From Methylobacterium sp. 10 (GTDB lineage Bacteria; Pseudomonadota; Alphaproteobacteria; Rhizobiales; Beijerinckiaceae), in assembly GCF_000519085.1 (NCBI RefSeq), contig NZ_KI912577.1, positions 1,555,331-1,619,330 on the forward strand: 64,000 nucleotides of DNA, given 5' to 3'. The stretch's first letter is position 1. Each line of letters opens with the position of its first letter. Positions 9,621 through 18,339 of the stretch are shown here, piece by piece. The notes beneath the pieces are model-generated. The model ran no database searches and was not told the origin of the DNA. It worked only from the letters and a program-made list of their open reading frames with translations. A program made the position numbers and the translations under genes.

Positions 9621-10835
9621 TCAGAACAGGCTCAGCTGCCGCGCCGGCTCGACGAGCTTGGCGCGCAGGTCCAGCCTGTCGGTGCCGCCGGGGCCTGGGT
9701 GATAATCGGCGGCGATCAGAAAGGGTCGGGCGCGCTTGAGGCCGGAGGTGAGCCGGGCGACGTCGTCGAGACGCAGCCGCGTGTGGCGGCGCGCCTTCAC
9801 GATCTTGTCGACGGCACGGGCACCGAGGCCCGGCACCCGCAGCAGCATCTCCCGGTCGGCGACGTTCACATCCACGGGGAAGCGGCCCCTGTGCTTCAGG
9901 GCCCAGGCCAGTTTCGGGTCGATGTCGAGGGAGAACATGCCGTCCTCGGCAGCGTCCGCCACGTCGTCGGCGGAGAAGTCGTAGTATCGGATCAGCCAAT
10001 CGGCCTGGTAGAGCCGGTGCTCGCGCTGGAGCGGCGGGGATTTCAGCGGCAGGATGGCGGAGCCGTCGGGGATCGGGCTGAAGGCCGAGTAATAGACCCG
10101 CTTGAGGTTGAACGAGCCGTAGAGAAGGGCGCTCTTGCGGATCAGCGCCTCGTCGGTGGTGGTGTCCGCGCCGACGATGACCTGCGTCGACTGGCCGGCG
10201 GGCGAGAAGCGGCGCTTCTCCGCCTTGGCTTCTGTGATCCGCGCGCCGATCTGCTTCATCGCGTTCTGGATGACCGGGCCGTTCTTCTCCGGTGCCAGCC
10301 GGTGCAGGCTGGCATCGGTGGGGAGTTCGAGGTTGATCGAAAGCCGGTCGGCGTAGAGGCCGGCCTCCTCCACGAGCCACGGGCTCGCCTCGGGGATCGA
10401 CTTGAGGTGGATGTAGCCGCGAAAGCCGTGGTCGCGCCGCAGGGACTTCGCCACCCGCGTCAGCAGTTCCATCGTGTGGTCGGGCGACTTGATGATCCCC
10501 GACGAGAGGAACAGGCCCTCGATGTAGTTGCGCTTGTAGAACTCCACCGTGAGGGTCACGACCTCCTCGACGGTGAACTTGGCGCGGGCGACGTTGGAGG
10601 AGCGCCGGTTCACGCAATAGGCGCAGTCGAACAGGCAGTAATTGGTCAGCAGGATCTTCAGGAGCGAGATGCAGCGCCCGTCCGGCGTGTAGGCGTGGCA
10701 GATGCCGGCGCCGGTGGTCGAGCCGAGTTCGCCTTTGCCGGCCACGCGTTTGGGTGCGCCCGACGAGGAGCAGGACGCGTCGTATTTCGCGGCATCGGCC
10801 AGGATGCGCAGCTTCTTGGCGAGGGTCTCGTCCAT
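9621..10835 (-). CDS. Putative DNA modification/repair radical SAM protein
   Basis: The 404-residue protein has a radical SAM cluster motif C-LFD-C-AY-C (about residues 68-75, CX3CX2C) in a TIM-barrel-like core, with SINLELPTD and a long Lys/Arg-rich middle. Near the C-terminus is a helix-hairpin-helix (LLRVPGLGARAVDKIV) suited to DNA binding. This matches the family that pairs with DUF4130/UdgX proteins and is distantly related to spore photoproduct lyase. The substrate has not been established to my knowledge. The start at 10835 (MDETLAKKLRIL) avoids an N-terminal extension read through an intergenic repeat. Confidence 0.88.
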   Translation of the reverse strand: MDETLAKKLRILADAAKYDASCSSSGAPKRVAGKGELGSTTGAGICHAYTPDGRCISLLKILLTNYCLFDCAYCVNRRSSNVARAKFTVEEVVTLTVEFYKRNYIEGLFLSSGIIKSPDHTMELLTRVAKSLRRDHGFRGYIHLKSIPEASPWLVEEAGLYADRLSINLELPTDASLHRLAPEKNGPVIQNAMKQIGARITEAKAEKRRFSPAGQSTQVIVGADTTTDEALIRKSALLYGSFNLKRVYYSAFSPIPDGSAILPLKSPPLQREHRLYQADWLIRYYDFSADDVADAAEDGMFSLDIDPKLAWALKHRGRFPVDVNVADREMLLRVPGLGARAVDKIVKARRHTRLRLDDVARLTSGLKRARPFLIAADYHPGPGGTDRLDLRAKLVEPARQLSLF

Positions 10836-10910
10836 GACAGGGACATGCGCGTCGTTCGTGTTTCGTTCAAGTTTTTGTCGGGGCGGGTCGGAAATGTCGC
10901 AGCGTGCGCA

Positions 10911-11030
10911 GGCCCCCTCTCCCCCTTGTGGGGAGAGATTAGAGTGGGGGTGGCGCCGCTGGCCTCCGCCGGCTGAGGGTCGACCAACCACCCCCACCTC
11001 CATCTCCTCCCCACAAGGGGGAGGAGGGCC
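10911..11030. repeat. Long intergenic palindrome
   Basis: Outer arms share a tcccccttgtgggga core (about 10919-10934) with its complement at about 11007-11022. Inner arms gtgggggtgg (10944-10953) and ccacccccac (10988-10997) are perfectly complementary. The element lies between recX and the radical SAM gene. It is typical of dispersed intergenic repeats in Hyphomicrobiales and could fold into a long RNA hairpin. Confidence 0.7.
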
Positions 11031-11097
11031 GCACAACCCGCGAAAGGTGTGAATGCCGTAGACGTATGAGGAGAGGCGGAAACGCTGTTCACCTCCA

Positions 11098-11799
11098 TCA
11101 CCGGTGGAAGCCCTCCTCCGCGGTCACCTCCTCATCGACAATCGTCTTCGCCAGTCCGTACGAGAACCCGGCCCGCGCCAGGGAGGCGAGATCCTTGTCG
11201 CGATGGGCGGCGCGGAGGTCGGGGCGCCGGAACGGGCCGAGGCGGCGGCGCTTGGCATAGGCACGGGCCGCGTCCTCCTCGGCATTCGTGCCTTGTTCCT
11301 CGCCCCGGTCGCGCTCGGTCTCCAGGGTTTCGGCGATCAGCGTCCGGTCGACGCCCTTGGCGGCGAGCTTGGCCGAGAGGCCGCGGGCGGAGGCGCCGCG
11401 CCGTCGCAGGGTCGCCGCCCGCGCGGCGGTGAACCGGGCATCGTCCACGAGGCCGGAGGAACGGGCGCGTTCCACGATGGCGGCGATGGTCTCGGCGAAG
11501 GCTGCGGGGTCTTCGCCCCGGAGCCGGCACCGCTTGGCGACCCGGCGCTCCATGGTCTGGCGCAGCATCGCCACGGAGGCGCTGTAGCGCTCCAGATACT
11601 GCAGGGCGACGCGCTCCAGATACGCGGCCGTGACCGGCGGCGTGGGTTTCGTCTCGCGGAGCGTGGGTTTCGCCTCGCGGGGCATGGGCTTTGCCTCGCG
11701 GGGCGCGGGCTTTGCCTCGCGGGGCGCGGCTTTTGCTTTACGAGAATCGGCTTCGGGCGAAGATGCACGCGGTCCCGCCGCAACGTTTCGAGCGCTCAT
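11098..11799 (-). CDS. recX: RecX family regulatory protein with repetitive N-terminus
   Basis: The 233-residue protein has a RecX core from about residue 55, made of three-helix repeats: YLERVALQYLERYSASVAML, VDDARFTAARAATLRRRG and RAYAKRRRLGPF. RecX binds RecA filaments and inhibits recombinase and coprotease activity. The first ~55 residues are a low-complexity basic tail with repeated PREAKP units encoded by 21-bp DNA repeats, which is unusual for RecX. No recA gene is nearby. A start inside or after the tail is possible, since no clear ribosome site separates the options. Confidence 0.8.
   Translation of the reverse strand: MSARNVAAGPRASSPEADSRKAKAAPREAKPAPREAKPMPREAKPTLRETKPTPPVTAAYLERVALQYLERYSASVAMLRQTMERRVAKRCRLRGEDPAAFAETIAAIVERARSSGLVDDARFTAARAATLRRRGASARGLSAKLAAKGVDRTLIAETLETERDRGEEQGTNAEEDAARAYAKRRRLGPFRRPDLRAAHRDKDLASLARAGFSYGLAKTIVDEEVTAEEGFHR
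11636..11740 (-). repeat. 21-bp tandem repeats encoding PREAKP units in recX
   Basis: About five imperfect 21-bp units (ggcgaggcaaagcccgcgccc-like on the minus strand) encode REAKPAP/REAKPMP/REAKPTL/RETKPTP. The number of units should vary by slippage. Confidence 0.7.
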
Positions 11800-11888
11800 C
11801 GGTTCATCACGCTTCGGACAGGTTTCAGGATCATGAGGCGCATCGTCTCGACCGTGAACCGGTTGCCTGTCTTACCCCGAGAGGACGC

Positions 11889-13319
11889 ATGCATGTCATG
11901 CCGGCATTCCTCCTGAAGCGCGAGTGGCTCCTCGTCGCCCTCGGACTCGGCTTCGCCGTCCTCGCGGCCGCCGTGGTCTACCTGTCGCGCCCGACGGTGC
12001 TCACCGTGGCGGTCGGTCCGCGCGACGGGGCCGAGGCGCAACTGCTCGAAACCTATGCCCAGGCCCTCAAGCGGGCGCGGGAGGACGTGCGCCTCAACGT
12101 GCGGACCTATGACGACGTGCGCGACAGCGCCGCGGCGCTCCAGGCCGGGAATGCCGATCTCGCCGTGGTCCGGCCCGACGTGTTCCTGCCCGATAACGGC
12201 CTGACGCTTGCGCTCCTTCACGAGGAGACGCTCCTCATCGCCACCCCCGAGGCCAGCGCGATCGAAAGCTTCCCCGACCTCGCGACCAAGCGCCTCGGCA
12301 TCGTCGAACGGCACGCGGCCGACCGGCCCTTCGTCACCAACCTTCTCAGCTTCTACGATTTCACCGCCGTGCCGGCGCCCGAGCCCGGCCAGGCCCTCGC
12401 CGCCGGCCACATCGCCCTGGTGCCGCTCAAGCCCGGCGAGGTGACCGCCGCGCTGCAGGCCGGCACCGTGGACGCCGTCGCCGTCATCGCGGCGCCGACC
12501 TCGAAGGCCGCGATCTCCACGGTCCGGGCGGTGGAGATGGCCTCCCACGAGAAGAAGATCACCATCGTCTCCGTCCCCGATGGCGACGCCATCGTGCAGC
12601 GGATGCCGGAACTGCAATCGGCGACGATTCCCGCCGGCACGTTCGGCGGCCGGCCCAAGCGCCCCGACGAGGACGTGAAGACGGTGGGCGCCTCCTACCG
12701 GCTGATGGCGCGGGGCGGGGTGAGCCGCTACTCGGTGGCCTCCGTCACCCAGCACCTGTTCGAATGGCGCTCGAAGCTGGCGCCCGGCGCGCCCATCGCC
12801 AACCTGATGAAGGCCCCGGATTTCGAGACGTCGGTGGCCGCCACCAGCGCCCGCCTGCCCAACCATCCGGGCGCGGTGGATTATTTCGAGCGCGAGCAAC
12901 AGACCCTGTTCGAGCGCTATGAGGATTACGTCTACCTGCTCGCCTTCTTCGGCGGCACGATCGGCTCCGGCATCGCCTGGCTCGGCCAGCGCCTCGCCCG
13001 CCAGCGCCGCGAGCGCGTGGACGTGGTCCTCGACCGGCTGCTCGACATCCTCAGGGACATCCGCTCGGCCACCACGAGGGAGCAGCTCGACGGTCTCGTT
13101 CGCGAGACCGACGACCTCGTCACCGACGTCGTCCAGCACGCCCGCGAGCGCAACGTCGACACCCGCGCGATGAACGCCCTGATCCTGGCCATCGACGCCG
13201 TGCACGGCGCCATCGCGGACGCCCGCCGCTCCCTCGTCACCGGCGCCGAGCCCGAGCGCCGTCCCCTGCGGACACGGTCCGCGCGCCTCCTCAGGCTGGA
13301 TCGGCCGGCGGCGGAATAG
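11889..13319 (+). CDS. TAXI-family (TRAP-type) solute-binding protein, membrane anchored
   Basis: The 476-residue protein has an N-terminal uncleaved membrane anchor (LLVALGLGFAVLAAAVVYL). A periplasmic-binding-like domain of the TAXI/NMT1 type follows (about residues 35-330; VAVGPRDGAEAQLLETYAQAL, AALQAGNADLAVVRPDV, LATKRLGIVE). A second membrane helix (YLLAFFGGTIGSGIAWLG, about 360) precedes a ~100-residue cytoplasmic Arg-rich coiled-coil tail. TAXI proteins normally deliver substrates to DctQM permeases, but no TRAP permease is adjacent. The fixed topology suggests sensing or an orphan role (inference). ATG at 11898 is an alternative start. Confidence 0.75.
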   Translation: MHVMPAFLLKREWLLVALGLGFAVLAAAVVYLSRPTVLTVAVGPRDGAEAQLLETYAQALKRAREDVRLNVRTYDDVRDSAAALQAGNADLAVVRPDVFLPDNGLTLALLHEETLLIATPEASAIESFPDLATKRLGIVERHAADRPFVTNLLSFYDFTAVPAPEPGQALAAGHIALVPLKPGEVTAALQAGTVDAVAVIAAPTSKAAISTVRAVEMASHEKKITIVSVPDGDAIVQRMPELQSATIPAGTFGGRPKRPDEDVKTVGASYRLMARGGVSRYSVASVTQHLFEWRSKLAPGAPIANLMKAPDFETSVAATSARLPNHPGAVDYFEREQQTLFERYEDYVYLLAFFGGTIGSGIAWLGQRLARQRRERVDVVLDRLLDILRDIRSATTREQLDGLVRETDDLVTDVVQHARERNVDTRAMNALILAIDAVHGAIADARRSLVTGAEPERRPLRTRSARLLRLDRPAAE

Positions 13320-13706
13320 GCGCGGCTTCCCCTGTCGCTTCATCTCGTCGAGGTGTGGCACTGTTCCAGGTGCGATCCCGGCCGCAAGGGAGCCGATTTT
13401 CGACGCCCCGTTGAAGGCATGCGCGTCGAGCGCATGGGGCGGTGCGTATTCGATGGAGACGGAATATGAAAACGAGCCTCTCGGCTGGAATTCGTGAGCA
13501 ATCCTCGTTTTAATCCATGAAAATCTAAGAAATAATTTCGAGCTACTGCCGAAATGAACTGCCACGCTTAACAAGAGATAATATCAACGATCAATGAATA
13601 TTATTCCTAGGTTCTGAAACCATCGTAGTTAACCATCCGTAACAGCCCGACCGCAAGCCTGAGAGCCGAACGTGCATCTCAGGCAGCGAGCAAGGGAGAC
13701 GACGCA
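13320..13706. other. AT-rich upstream region of the second RTX gene
   Basis: No gene is supported. From about 13450 to 13650 the DNA is much more AT-rich than its surroundings (for example ttaacaagagataatatcaa near 13567). It is the likely promoter and 5' leader of the RTX gene at 13707. I see no clear operator. Confidence 0.5.
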
Positions 13707-15953
13707 ATGGCTACGATCAATGGCGATAACGGCGACAATATTCTGAACGGCACCGAGGACGAAGACATCATCAATGGCCGCGGAGGCAACGATACGATCG
13801 ACTCGGTCGATCGCCCCGCAAACATATTCGCAGGCTCCATCGATCCCAGGCGTGATGTCGTCAACGCCGGATCCGGAGACGACAACGTCACGGGCGGAAA
13901 GCTCGATCGTCTGGTCGGCGGTGAGGGCAACGATTTTCTGTCGGTGAATTTCAATTTCAACGGCCCGGTCGTCGGTTCAGGGACACCCATTACCTTGACG
14001 CTGAACGAGAACGGCACCGGCAGGGCGTCCGATGGGACCGTCATCAAAAGCTTTGAGGCGGTGAACTTCAACCTGTCCGACACCGGCGACAATGTCGTCG
14101 ATACCGGCAATGTCCGGGCGCAGCTGACGGGTGGAAACGGAAACGACACGCTCACAACCGGGTCGGCCGACGATGTCGTCTATGGCGGCGGCGGCGACAA
14201 CGTCATATCGACGGGCGCCGGCGACGACACGATCGGCGGCGGCTCCGGGATCGACACCGTCTTCGGTGGCGCCGGCGACGACACCTTCGGCGTCAACGTC
14301 GCCACCGACGGCAGCGACCAGGTGAATCTCGGCGACGGCAACGACACCGTCCGGTTCGATCGCGTCGACGGCGGTGCCGGCAACGTTCGCCTGACCTTCA
14401 CATCGGCCGAAGTGGGCAATGGCAACACCAACGATGCCGGCAGCCTGACCAATCAGGATGGCGGGCTCGCAGTCCGCGTACAGGCAGAGGATGCCGACGG
14501 AAACCTGACCGGTCCCATCTCCCGCTACGACGATGAGGGCATCACCTTCGTTGCCGGTACGCAGGGAATCACCTTCGACGTCCGCGACCTCGTCTCCGGC
14601 ACACAGCGCGGCAATACGTTCGAGGGCGTCGTGCTCGGGACCAGCGGTGACGACGCGCTGACGTTCTTCCCGCCTTTCCGCGCCGGGCAGGATTTCTACT
14701 ACAACGCAGGCCAGGGCAACGACACGATCACCGCCGGAACCGGCAACGATTTCCTCGTCGGCGGTGCCGGTAACGACACCATGGTCGGCGGCCTCGGCAA
14801 CGACAGCTACATCGTCGATTCCCTCGGCGACACGGTCGTCGAAGGCGTCGACGAAGGCACCGACACCGTTCTGTCGTCCATCACCTACACCCTGCCCGAC
14901 ACCATCGAAAACCTCGTTCTCACCGGCACCGGCACCATCGACGGAACCGGCAACGCCCTCGACAACAGCATCACCGGTAATGTCAGTGACAACCGCCTCG
15001 CGGGTGGAGCTGGGAACGATCTCCTCACCGGCGGAGGCGGAAACGATGTCCTCGTCGGCGGCATCGGCGACGACGTCATGATTGGCGGTGCCGGCGATGA
15101 CATGTACATCGTAGGTTCCGCAGGTGACCAAGTCACCGAAGGCGTCGGTGAAGGCAACGATACTGTTCGTTCAGTGGTCGATTACAGCCTAGGCGCCAAC
15201 CTGGAGAGCGTCATTCTCAGTGGGGCCGATGCCATCGATGCCACCGGCAACGACGGCGACAACAGCCTCATTGGCAACGGCAGCGATAACCGCCTGGATG
15301 GCGGGGCCGGGGATGACCGCCTGGCTGGACGCGACGGCGATGACACTCTGGTCGGTGGCACCGGCGCGGACGTCATGCGCGGTGGGTCCGGCGACGATAC
15401 CTACGCCATCGACGATGCGGGTGATCATGCCATCGAACAACCTGGCCAAGGCTTCGACACCGTTCGGTCCAGCGTCAGCTACACGATGGAAACCAACATC
15501 GAAAAACTGGTGCTCTACGGTACCGATGATTTGACCGCCAACGGAAATGCCGGTCGCAATCAGATCTACGGCAATGCCGGCGACAACGCGATCTATGGCG
15601 ATGACGGCCGTGATCTCCTCTTCGGCCGCGACGGGGCCGACACGTTCGTGTTCAAGGCGATCACCGACAGTGACGTCGCGGTGTCCGGACGCGACATCAT
15701 CAAGGACTTCGACTTCGCCGAGGGCGATCGCATCGACCTCAGCGGGATCGATGCGAATCTCGGACAGGCCGGAGACCAGGGTTTCCAGTTCGTCGGGACG
15801 GACGCGTTCTCGGGTCAGGCCGGCGAGCTGCGCACGAAGTTCGGTGGCGGCAACACCCTCGTACAGGGTGACACCGATGGAGATGGAGCGGCGGACTTCG
15901 CCGTTCTCCTCCAGGGCCATCAGACCTTGGACAACGGATCGTTCGTGGTCTGA
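13707..15953 (+). CDS. RTX calcium-binding protein
   Basis: The 748-residue protein is almost entirely hemolysin-type calcium-binding repeats. It starts at once with GDNGDNILNGTEDEDIINGR and repeats GGxGxDxL units, including GGAGNDTMVGGLGNDSYIV, GGAGNDLLTGGGGNDVLVGG and GGAGDDRLAGRDGDD. Its C-terminal block (IIKDFDFAEGDRIDLSGI, DTDGDGAADFAVLLQG) parallels that of the protein at 1-3162. No enzymatic domain is visible. A type I-secreted S-layer-like or matrix protein is likely (inference). It has no Sec signal, as expected for that route, and no exporter is encoded nearby. Confidence 0.87.
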   Translation: MATINGDNGDNILNGTEDEDIINGRGGNDTIDSVDRPANIFAGSIDPRRDVVNAGSGDDNVTGGKLDRLVGGEGNDFLSVNFNFNGPVVGSGTPITLTLNENGTGRASDGTVIKSFEAVNFNLSDTGDNVVDTGNVRAQLTGGNGNDTLTTGSADDVVYGGGGDNVISTGAGDDTIGGGSGIDTVFGGAGDDTFGVNVATDGSDQVNLGDGNDTVRFDRVDGGAGNVRLTFTSAEVGNGNTNDAGSLTNQDGGLAVRVQAEDADGNLTGPISRYDDEGITFVAGTQGITFDVRDLVSGTQRGNTFEGVVLGTSGDDALTFFPPFRAGQDFYYNAGQGNDTITAGTGNDFLVGGAGNDTMVGGLGNDSYIVDSLGDTVVEGVDEGTDTVLSSITYTLPDTIENLVLTGTGTIDGTGNALDNSITGNVSDNRLAGGAGNDLLTGGGGNDVLVGGIGDDVMIGGAGDDMYIVGSAGDQVTEGVGEGNDTVRSVVDYSLGANLESVILSGADAIDATGNDGDNSLIGNGSDNRLDGGAGDDRLAGRDGDDTLVGGTGADVMRGGSGDDTYAIDDAGDHAIEQPGQGFDTVRSSVSYTMETNIEKLVLYGTDDLTANGNAGRNQIYGNAGDNAIYGDDGRDLLFGRDGADTFVFKAITDSDVAVSGRDIIKDFDFAEGDRIDLSGIDANLGQAGDQGFQFVGTDAFSGQAGELRTKFGGGNTLVQGDTDGDGAADFAVLLQGHQTLDNGSFVV

Positions 15954-16336
15954 TCCGCTCGCAATCCAAGGTGGGGTTGCCGTCCAGGCAGCCCCTTCTC
16001 ATGTCGGAAGGGCCGCCTCCTCCGCGCTGGTGGCGGCGGCCTGCCACCCGACCACGGCACTCGTGGCGGGTCGCCGGCGACGGAGCCCCGCCACGAGGAC
16101 CGCAACGCGGACCTCCCCCTCGTCAGCCCTCTTAGATTTACCCCTCTGCTGCTTCAGGCAGACCGCGTCCCTCTCCCTACGAGGACTATGGGCTACACAG
16201 GCTTTGGTCTTCTCGTTGCGCCCTATGCGTTGTCGGTGTTTCCGGTTTGGAGGGCAGGGCGGCGCATCCCGCGAGATTTACGACGGCGAGTTGTGGGAAT
16301 ATCGGTGCCGGTCAGCCTGAATGGCTCGGTCGGTCC
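15954..16336. other. Intergenic region with hairpin between RTX gene and slyX
   Basis: No gene is supported in this 383-bp gap between a rightward gene and the end of a leftward operon. A perfect 11-bp inverted repeat (ctcgtggcggg at 16060-16070, cccgccacgag at 16087-16097) with a 16-base loop may terminate the RTX transcript. Confidence 0.45.
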
Positions 16337-16555
16337 TCAATAATGCGGCGGGGGTGGCTCCGGGGCGCCGGTTCCGGTGCGGGCGCCGGCTTCCTCGACC
16401 TGCTCCACCAGCTTGGTGAGGTGGCGCGTCAGGGCATCGATCTGGCGCCATTGCGCGGTGATCGTCGTGTTGAGGTCGTCGAGGACCACGTCCTGCTCGG
16501 TCAGCCGCATCTCCAGGGCATCGATGCGGGCGGACAGCGTGTCGTGATCGGTCAT
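16337..16555 (-). CDS. slyX: SlyX family protein
   Basis: This 72-residue coiled-coil protein matches SlyX in length and plan: IDALEMRLTEQDVVLDDLN, then TITAQWRQIDALTRHLTKLV, then a Pro-rich end EPPPPHY. SlyX is a small conserved protein of unknown biochemical function. It starts 13 bp after the trhO stop on the same strand and is the last gene of a four-gene leftward run. Confidence 0.88.
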   Translation of the reverse strand: MTDHDTLSARIDALEMRLTEQDVVLDDLNTTITAQWRQIDALTRHLTKLVEQVEEAGARTGTGAPEPPPPHY

Positions 16556-16568
16556 GGCTGGTCCCGCC

Positions 16569-17318
16569 TCATCGCAGCGTTTCGGGGGCATGGTCCGGCC
16601 GCTCGACCAGGCCGGGCCCCAGGGCGATGCGGTGGTCGAAGACGAAGCAGTCGCCGCGCCAGCGGCTCTCCGCCTCGGGGATCGTCTCGAGATAGCGCAG
16701 GATGCCGCCCTCGAGATGGTGGACCGCGGCGAACCCCTTGGTGCGCATGTAGGCCCCGGCCTTCTCGCAGCGGATGCCGCCGGTGCAGAACATCGCCACC
16801 GCCGGATGTTCGGCGGGGTCGAGGGCGTCGACATAGGCCCGGAAATCCGAGAACCGGGACAAGAGCGGGTCGGTAGCGCCCTCGAACGTGCCGAGATTGA
16901 CCTCGAAGGCGTTGCGGGTGTCGAGGAGGAGCAGGCCCGGCGTATCGAGGAGCGCGTTCCACGCTTTGGGCGGCACGGGAATCCCCGCCTCGCCCGCATC
17001 GGTGGCGCCGTCGTCGAAGGTCACGATCTCCCGCTTCACCCGCACCTTGAGGTGGCCGAACGGCGCTGCGTCCGCGCTCGAGAGCTTCACGTCGAGATTG
17101 TCCAAGCGCCCGCCGAAGAGCGGGCCGTCCCGCATCTCCGCCAGGAGCGTGGCCATGCCGGCCTCGCTGCCCGCGATGGTGCCGTTGATTCCCTCCCGCG
17201 CGAGCAGGAGCGTGCCGAGGATGCCGAGCGCGGTGCAGCGCTGCTCCAACGCGTCGCGCAGGTCGGCGGCGTCGGGCAGGGAGACGAAGCGGTAGAGGGC
17301 GGCAACGGTGTAGGGCAT
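16569..17318 (-). CDS. trhO: tRNA uridine(34) hydroxylase, rhodanese-related (TrhO/YceA)
   Basis: The 249-residue protein has an N-terminal ferredoxin-like domain (LLLAREGINGTIAGSEAGM) and a C-terminal rhodanese domain. The active-site loop is CTGGIRCEKA (about residue 180), with LLLDTRNAFEVNLGTFEGA before it. TrhO performs oxygen-dependent hydroxylation of wobble U34 in certain tRNAs, a first step toward mo5U/cmo5U. The size is slightly short of the E. coli type but usual for alphaproteobacteria. It lies between slyX and the AprI/Inh-domain gene on the same strand. Confidence 0.9.
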   Translation of the reverse strand: MPYTVAALYRFVSLPDAADLRDALEQRCTALGILGTLLLAREGINGTIAGSEAGMATLLAEMRDGPLFGGRLDNLDVKLSSADAAPFGHLKVRVKREIVTFDDGATDAGEAGIPVPPKAWNALLDTPGLLLLDTRNAFEVNLGTFEGATDPLLSRFSDFRAYVDALDPAEHPAVAMFCTGGIRCEKAGAYMRTKGFAAVHHLEGGILRYLETIPEAESRWRGDCFVFDHRIALGPGLVERPDHAPETLR

Positions 17319-17346
17319 CGGCGGCAGGGTCTATCAGGCGTGGCCG

Positions 17347-18339
17347 TCAGGGGGAACCGCTGGGCGCAGCACCCTCGATCCGGCGCAGGATGAAGGTGGT
17401 GCCGACCTCCGGCTCGCGCCGCCAGTGGTTCTCCCCCGCCGGCACCAGCCCCACCACATGGCCGCGCCTTGCCACCAGGGTGAGCCGGCCGGGAGCCGCC
17501 AGCCACGCGGCCGGATCGAAGGTCGTCAGCCCGCTGTCGCGGCAGCCGTCGAGGACGCGGACCGGGGCGGTCCCACCGCCCTCCGCCGGTTTCAGTTCGA
17601 GGCGGCAAACGTCCTGCTCTCGGTAGCGGTCGAGGGCGTAGATGCCGACGGTCGGCCGCTCGCCGGCACCCGCCGTGCCGGTCCCCGTCGCCCCGCCGTT
17701 CTGCGCCCCGGTATTCTGTCCACCCGCGCCAGTCGGATCGTCCCGCTCGAGCTTGAACCCGGCGCCGCCATCCGGTGCCGGCGCGGGAGGCGGCGCCATC
17801 GCCACGATCTGGAGCGGGACGAGGCTGTAGACCTCGCCCCCCTCGGTCCGGGCCATCAGGCTGCGCCGGTCGTCCCGGGCCTTGAAGATCAGGACCGGCC
17901 GGACGTTCTTGTCCACGAGGCGGACGACGCCGTCCACGAACAGCCAGGCGGCGACCTCGTTCAGGATCGGCAGGGCACGGCGGCACCCGGCGGGAAACGA
18001 CAGGCGCCGCCCGCTCTCGAAACTCTGCGACGCGAGGGTCATGACGCAGCGCCGCGTACTGCCGTCCCGCGACAGGTCCCAGGTGCCGGGAACCCCCTCG
18101 ATGGTCGGCGGCAGGGTCTCCACGAAGCCGGGGGGAGGGCTCGCCGCGGCGGGCGTTTCGGAGAGGCCTGGGGCGGGGGGCTCCGAAGGTATCGCGGCCG
18201 GAGGCGCCTGGGGGGCGCCCTGCGCCATCCCTTGAGAACCCTCTTGGGGCACCCCTTGGGCCTTCGCCGGAAAGGCCATGGCCGCCGCCGTGAACAGGCC
18301 GGCGAGAAGGCCGGCGCGGCAGAGCGCGGGGCGGATCAT
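17347..18339 (-). CDS. Secreted protein with two AprI/Inh-like domains
   Basis: The 330-residue protein has a signal peptide (GLLAGLFTAAAMAFPAKAQG) and a Pro/Gln-rich linker. Two similar small beta-barrel modules follow: GTWDLSRDGSTRRCVMTL to EVYSLVP (about residues 85-175) and VGIYALDRYREQDVCRLEL to TFILRRIEG (about 225-325). Each has a paired Cys and a GxW/GxY-type strand, as in the AprI/Inh metalloprotease-inhibitor family. Family members block serralysin-type proteases in the periplasm, but here the target is unknown. Its start overlaps the stop of the upstream dehydrogenase gene (ATGA). Confidence 0.72.
   Translation of the reverse strand: MIRPALCRAGLLAGLFTAAAMAFPAKAQGVPQEGSQGMAQGAPQAPPAAIPSEPPAPGLSETPAAASPPPGFVETLPPTIEGVPGTWDLSRDGSTRRCVMTLASQSFESGRRLSFPAGCRRALPILNEVAAWLFVDGVVRLVDKNVRPVLIFKARDDRRSLMARTEGGEVYSLVPLQIVAMAPPPAPAPDGGAGFKLERDDPTGAGGQNTGAQNGGATGTGTAGAGERPTVGIYALDRYREQDVCRLELKPAEGGGTAPVRVLDGCRDSGLTTFDPAAWLAAPGRLTLVARRGHVVGLVPAGENHWRREPEVGTTFILRRIEGAAPSGSP

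Noticed and set aside
9477..10976. 499-residue plus-strand frame
   Set aside because: It is antisense to the radical SAM gene and runs through the intergenic palindrome; no recognisable domain.
11796..13574. 592-residue open frame on the minus strand
   Set aside because: It is antisense to the TAXI-type gene and has the same low-complexity GDDG/HRAG composition; no family pattern.
13707..15953. Secreted toxin or protease reading of the RTX protein
   Set aside because: Only calcium-binding repeats are visible; no HExxH zinc site or acylation region, so a toxin or protease function is not supported.
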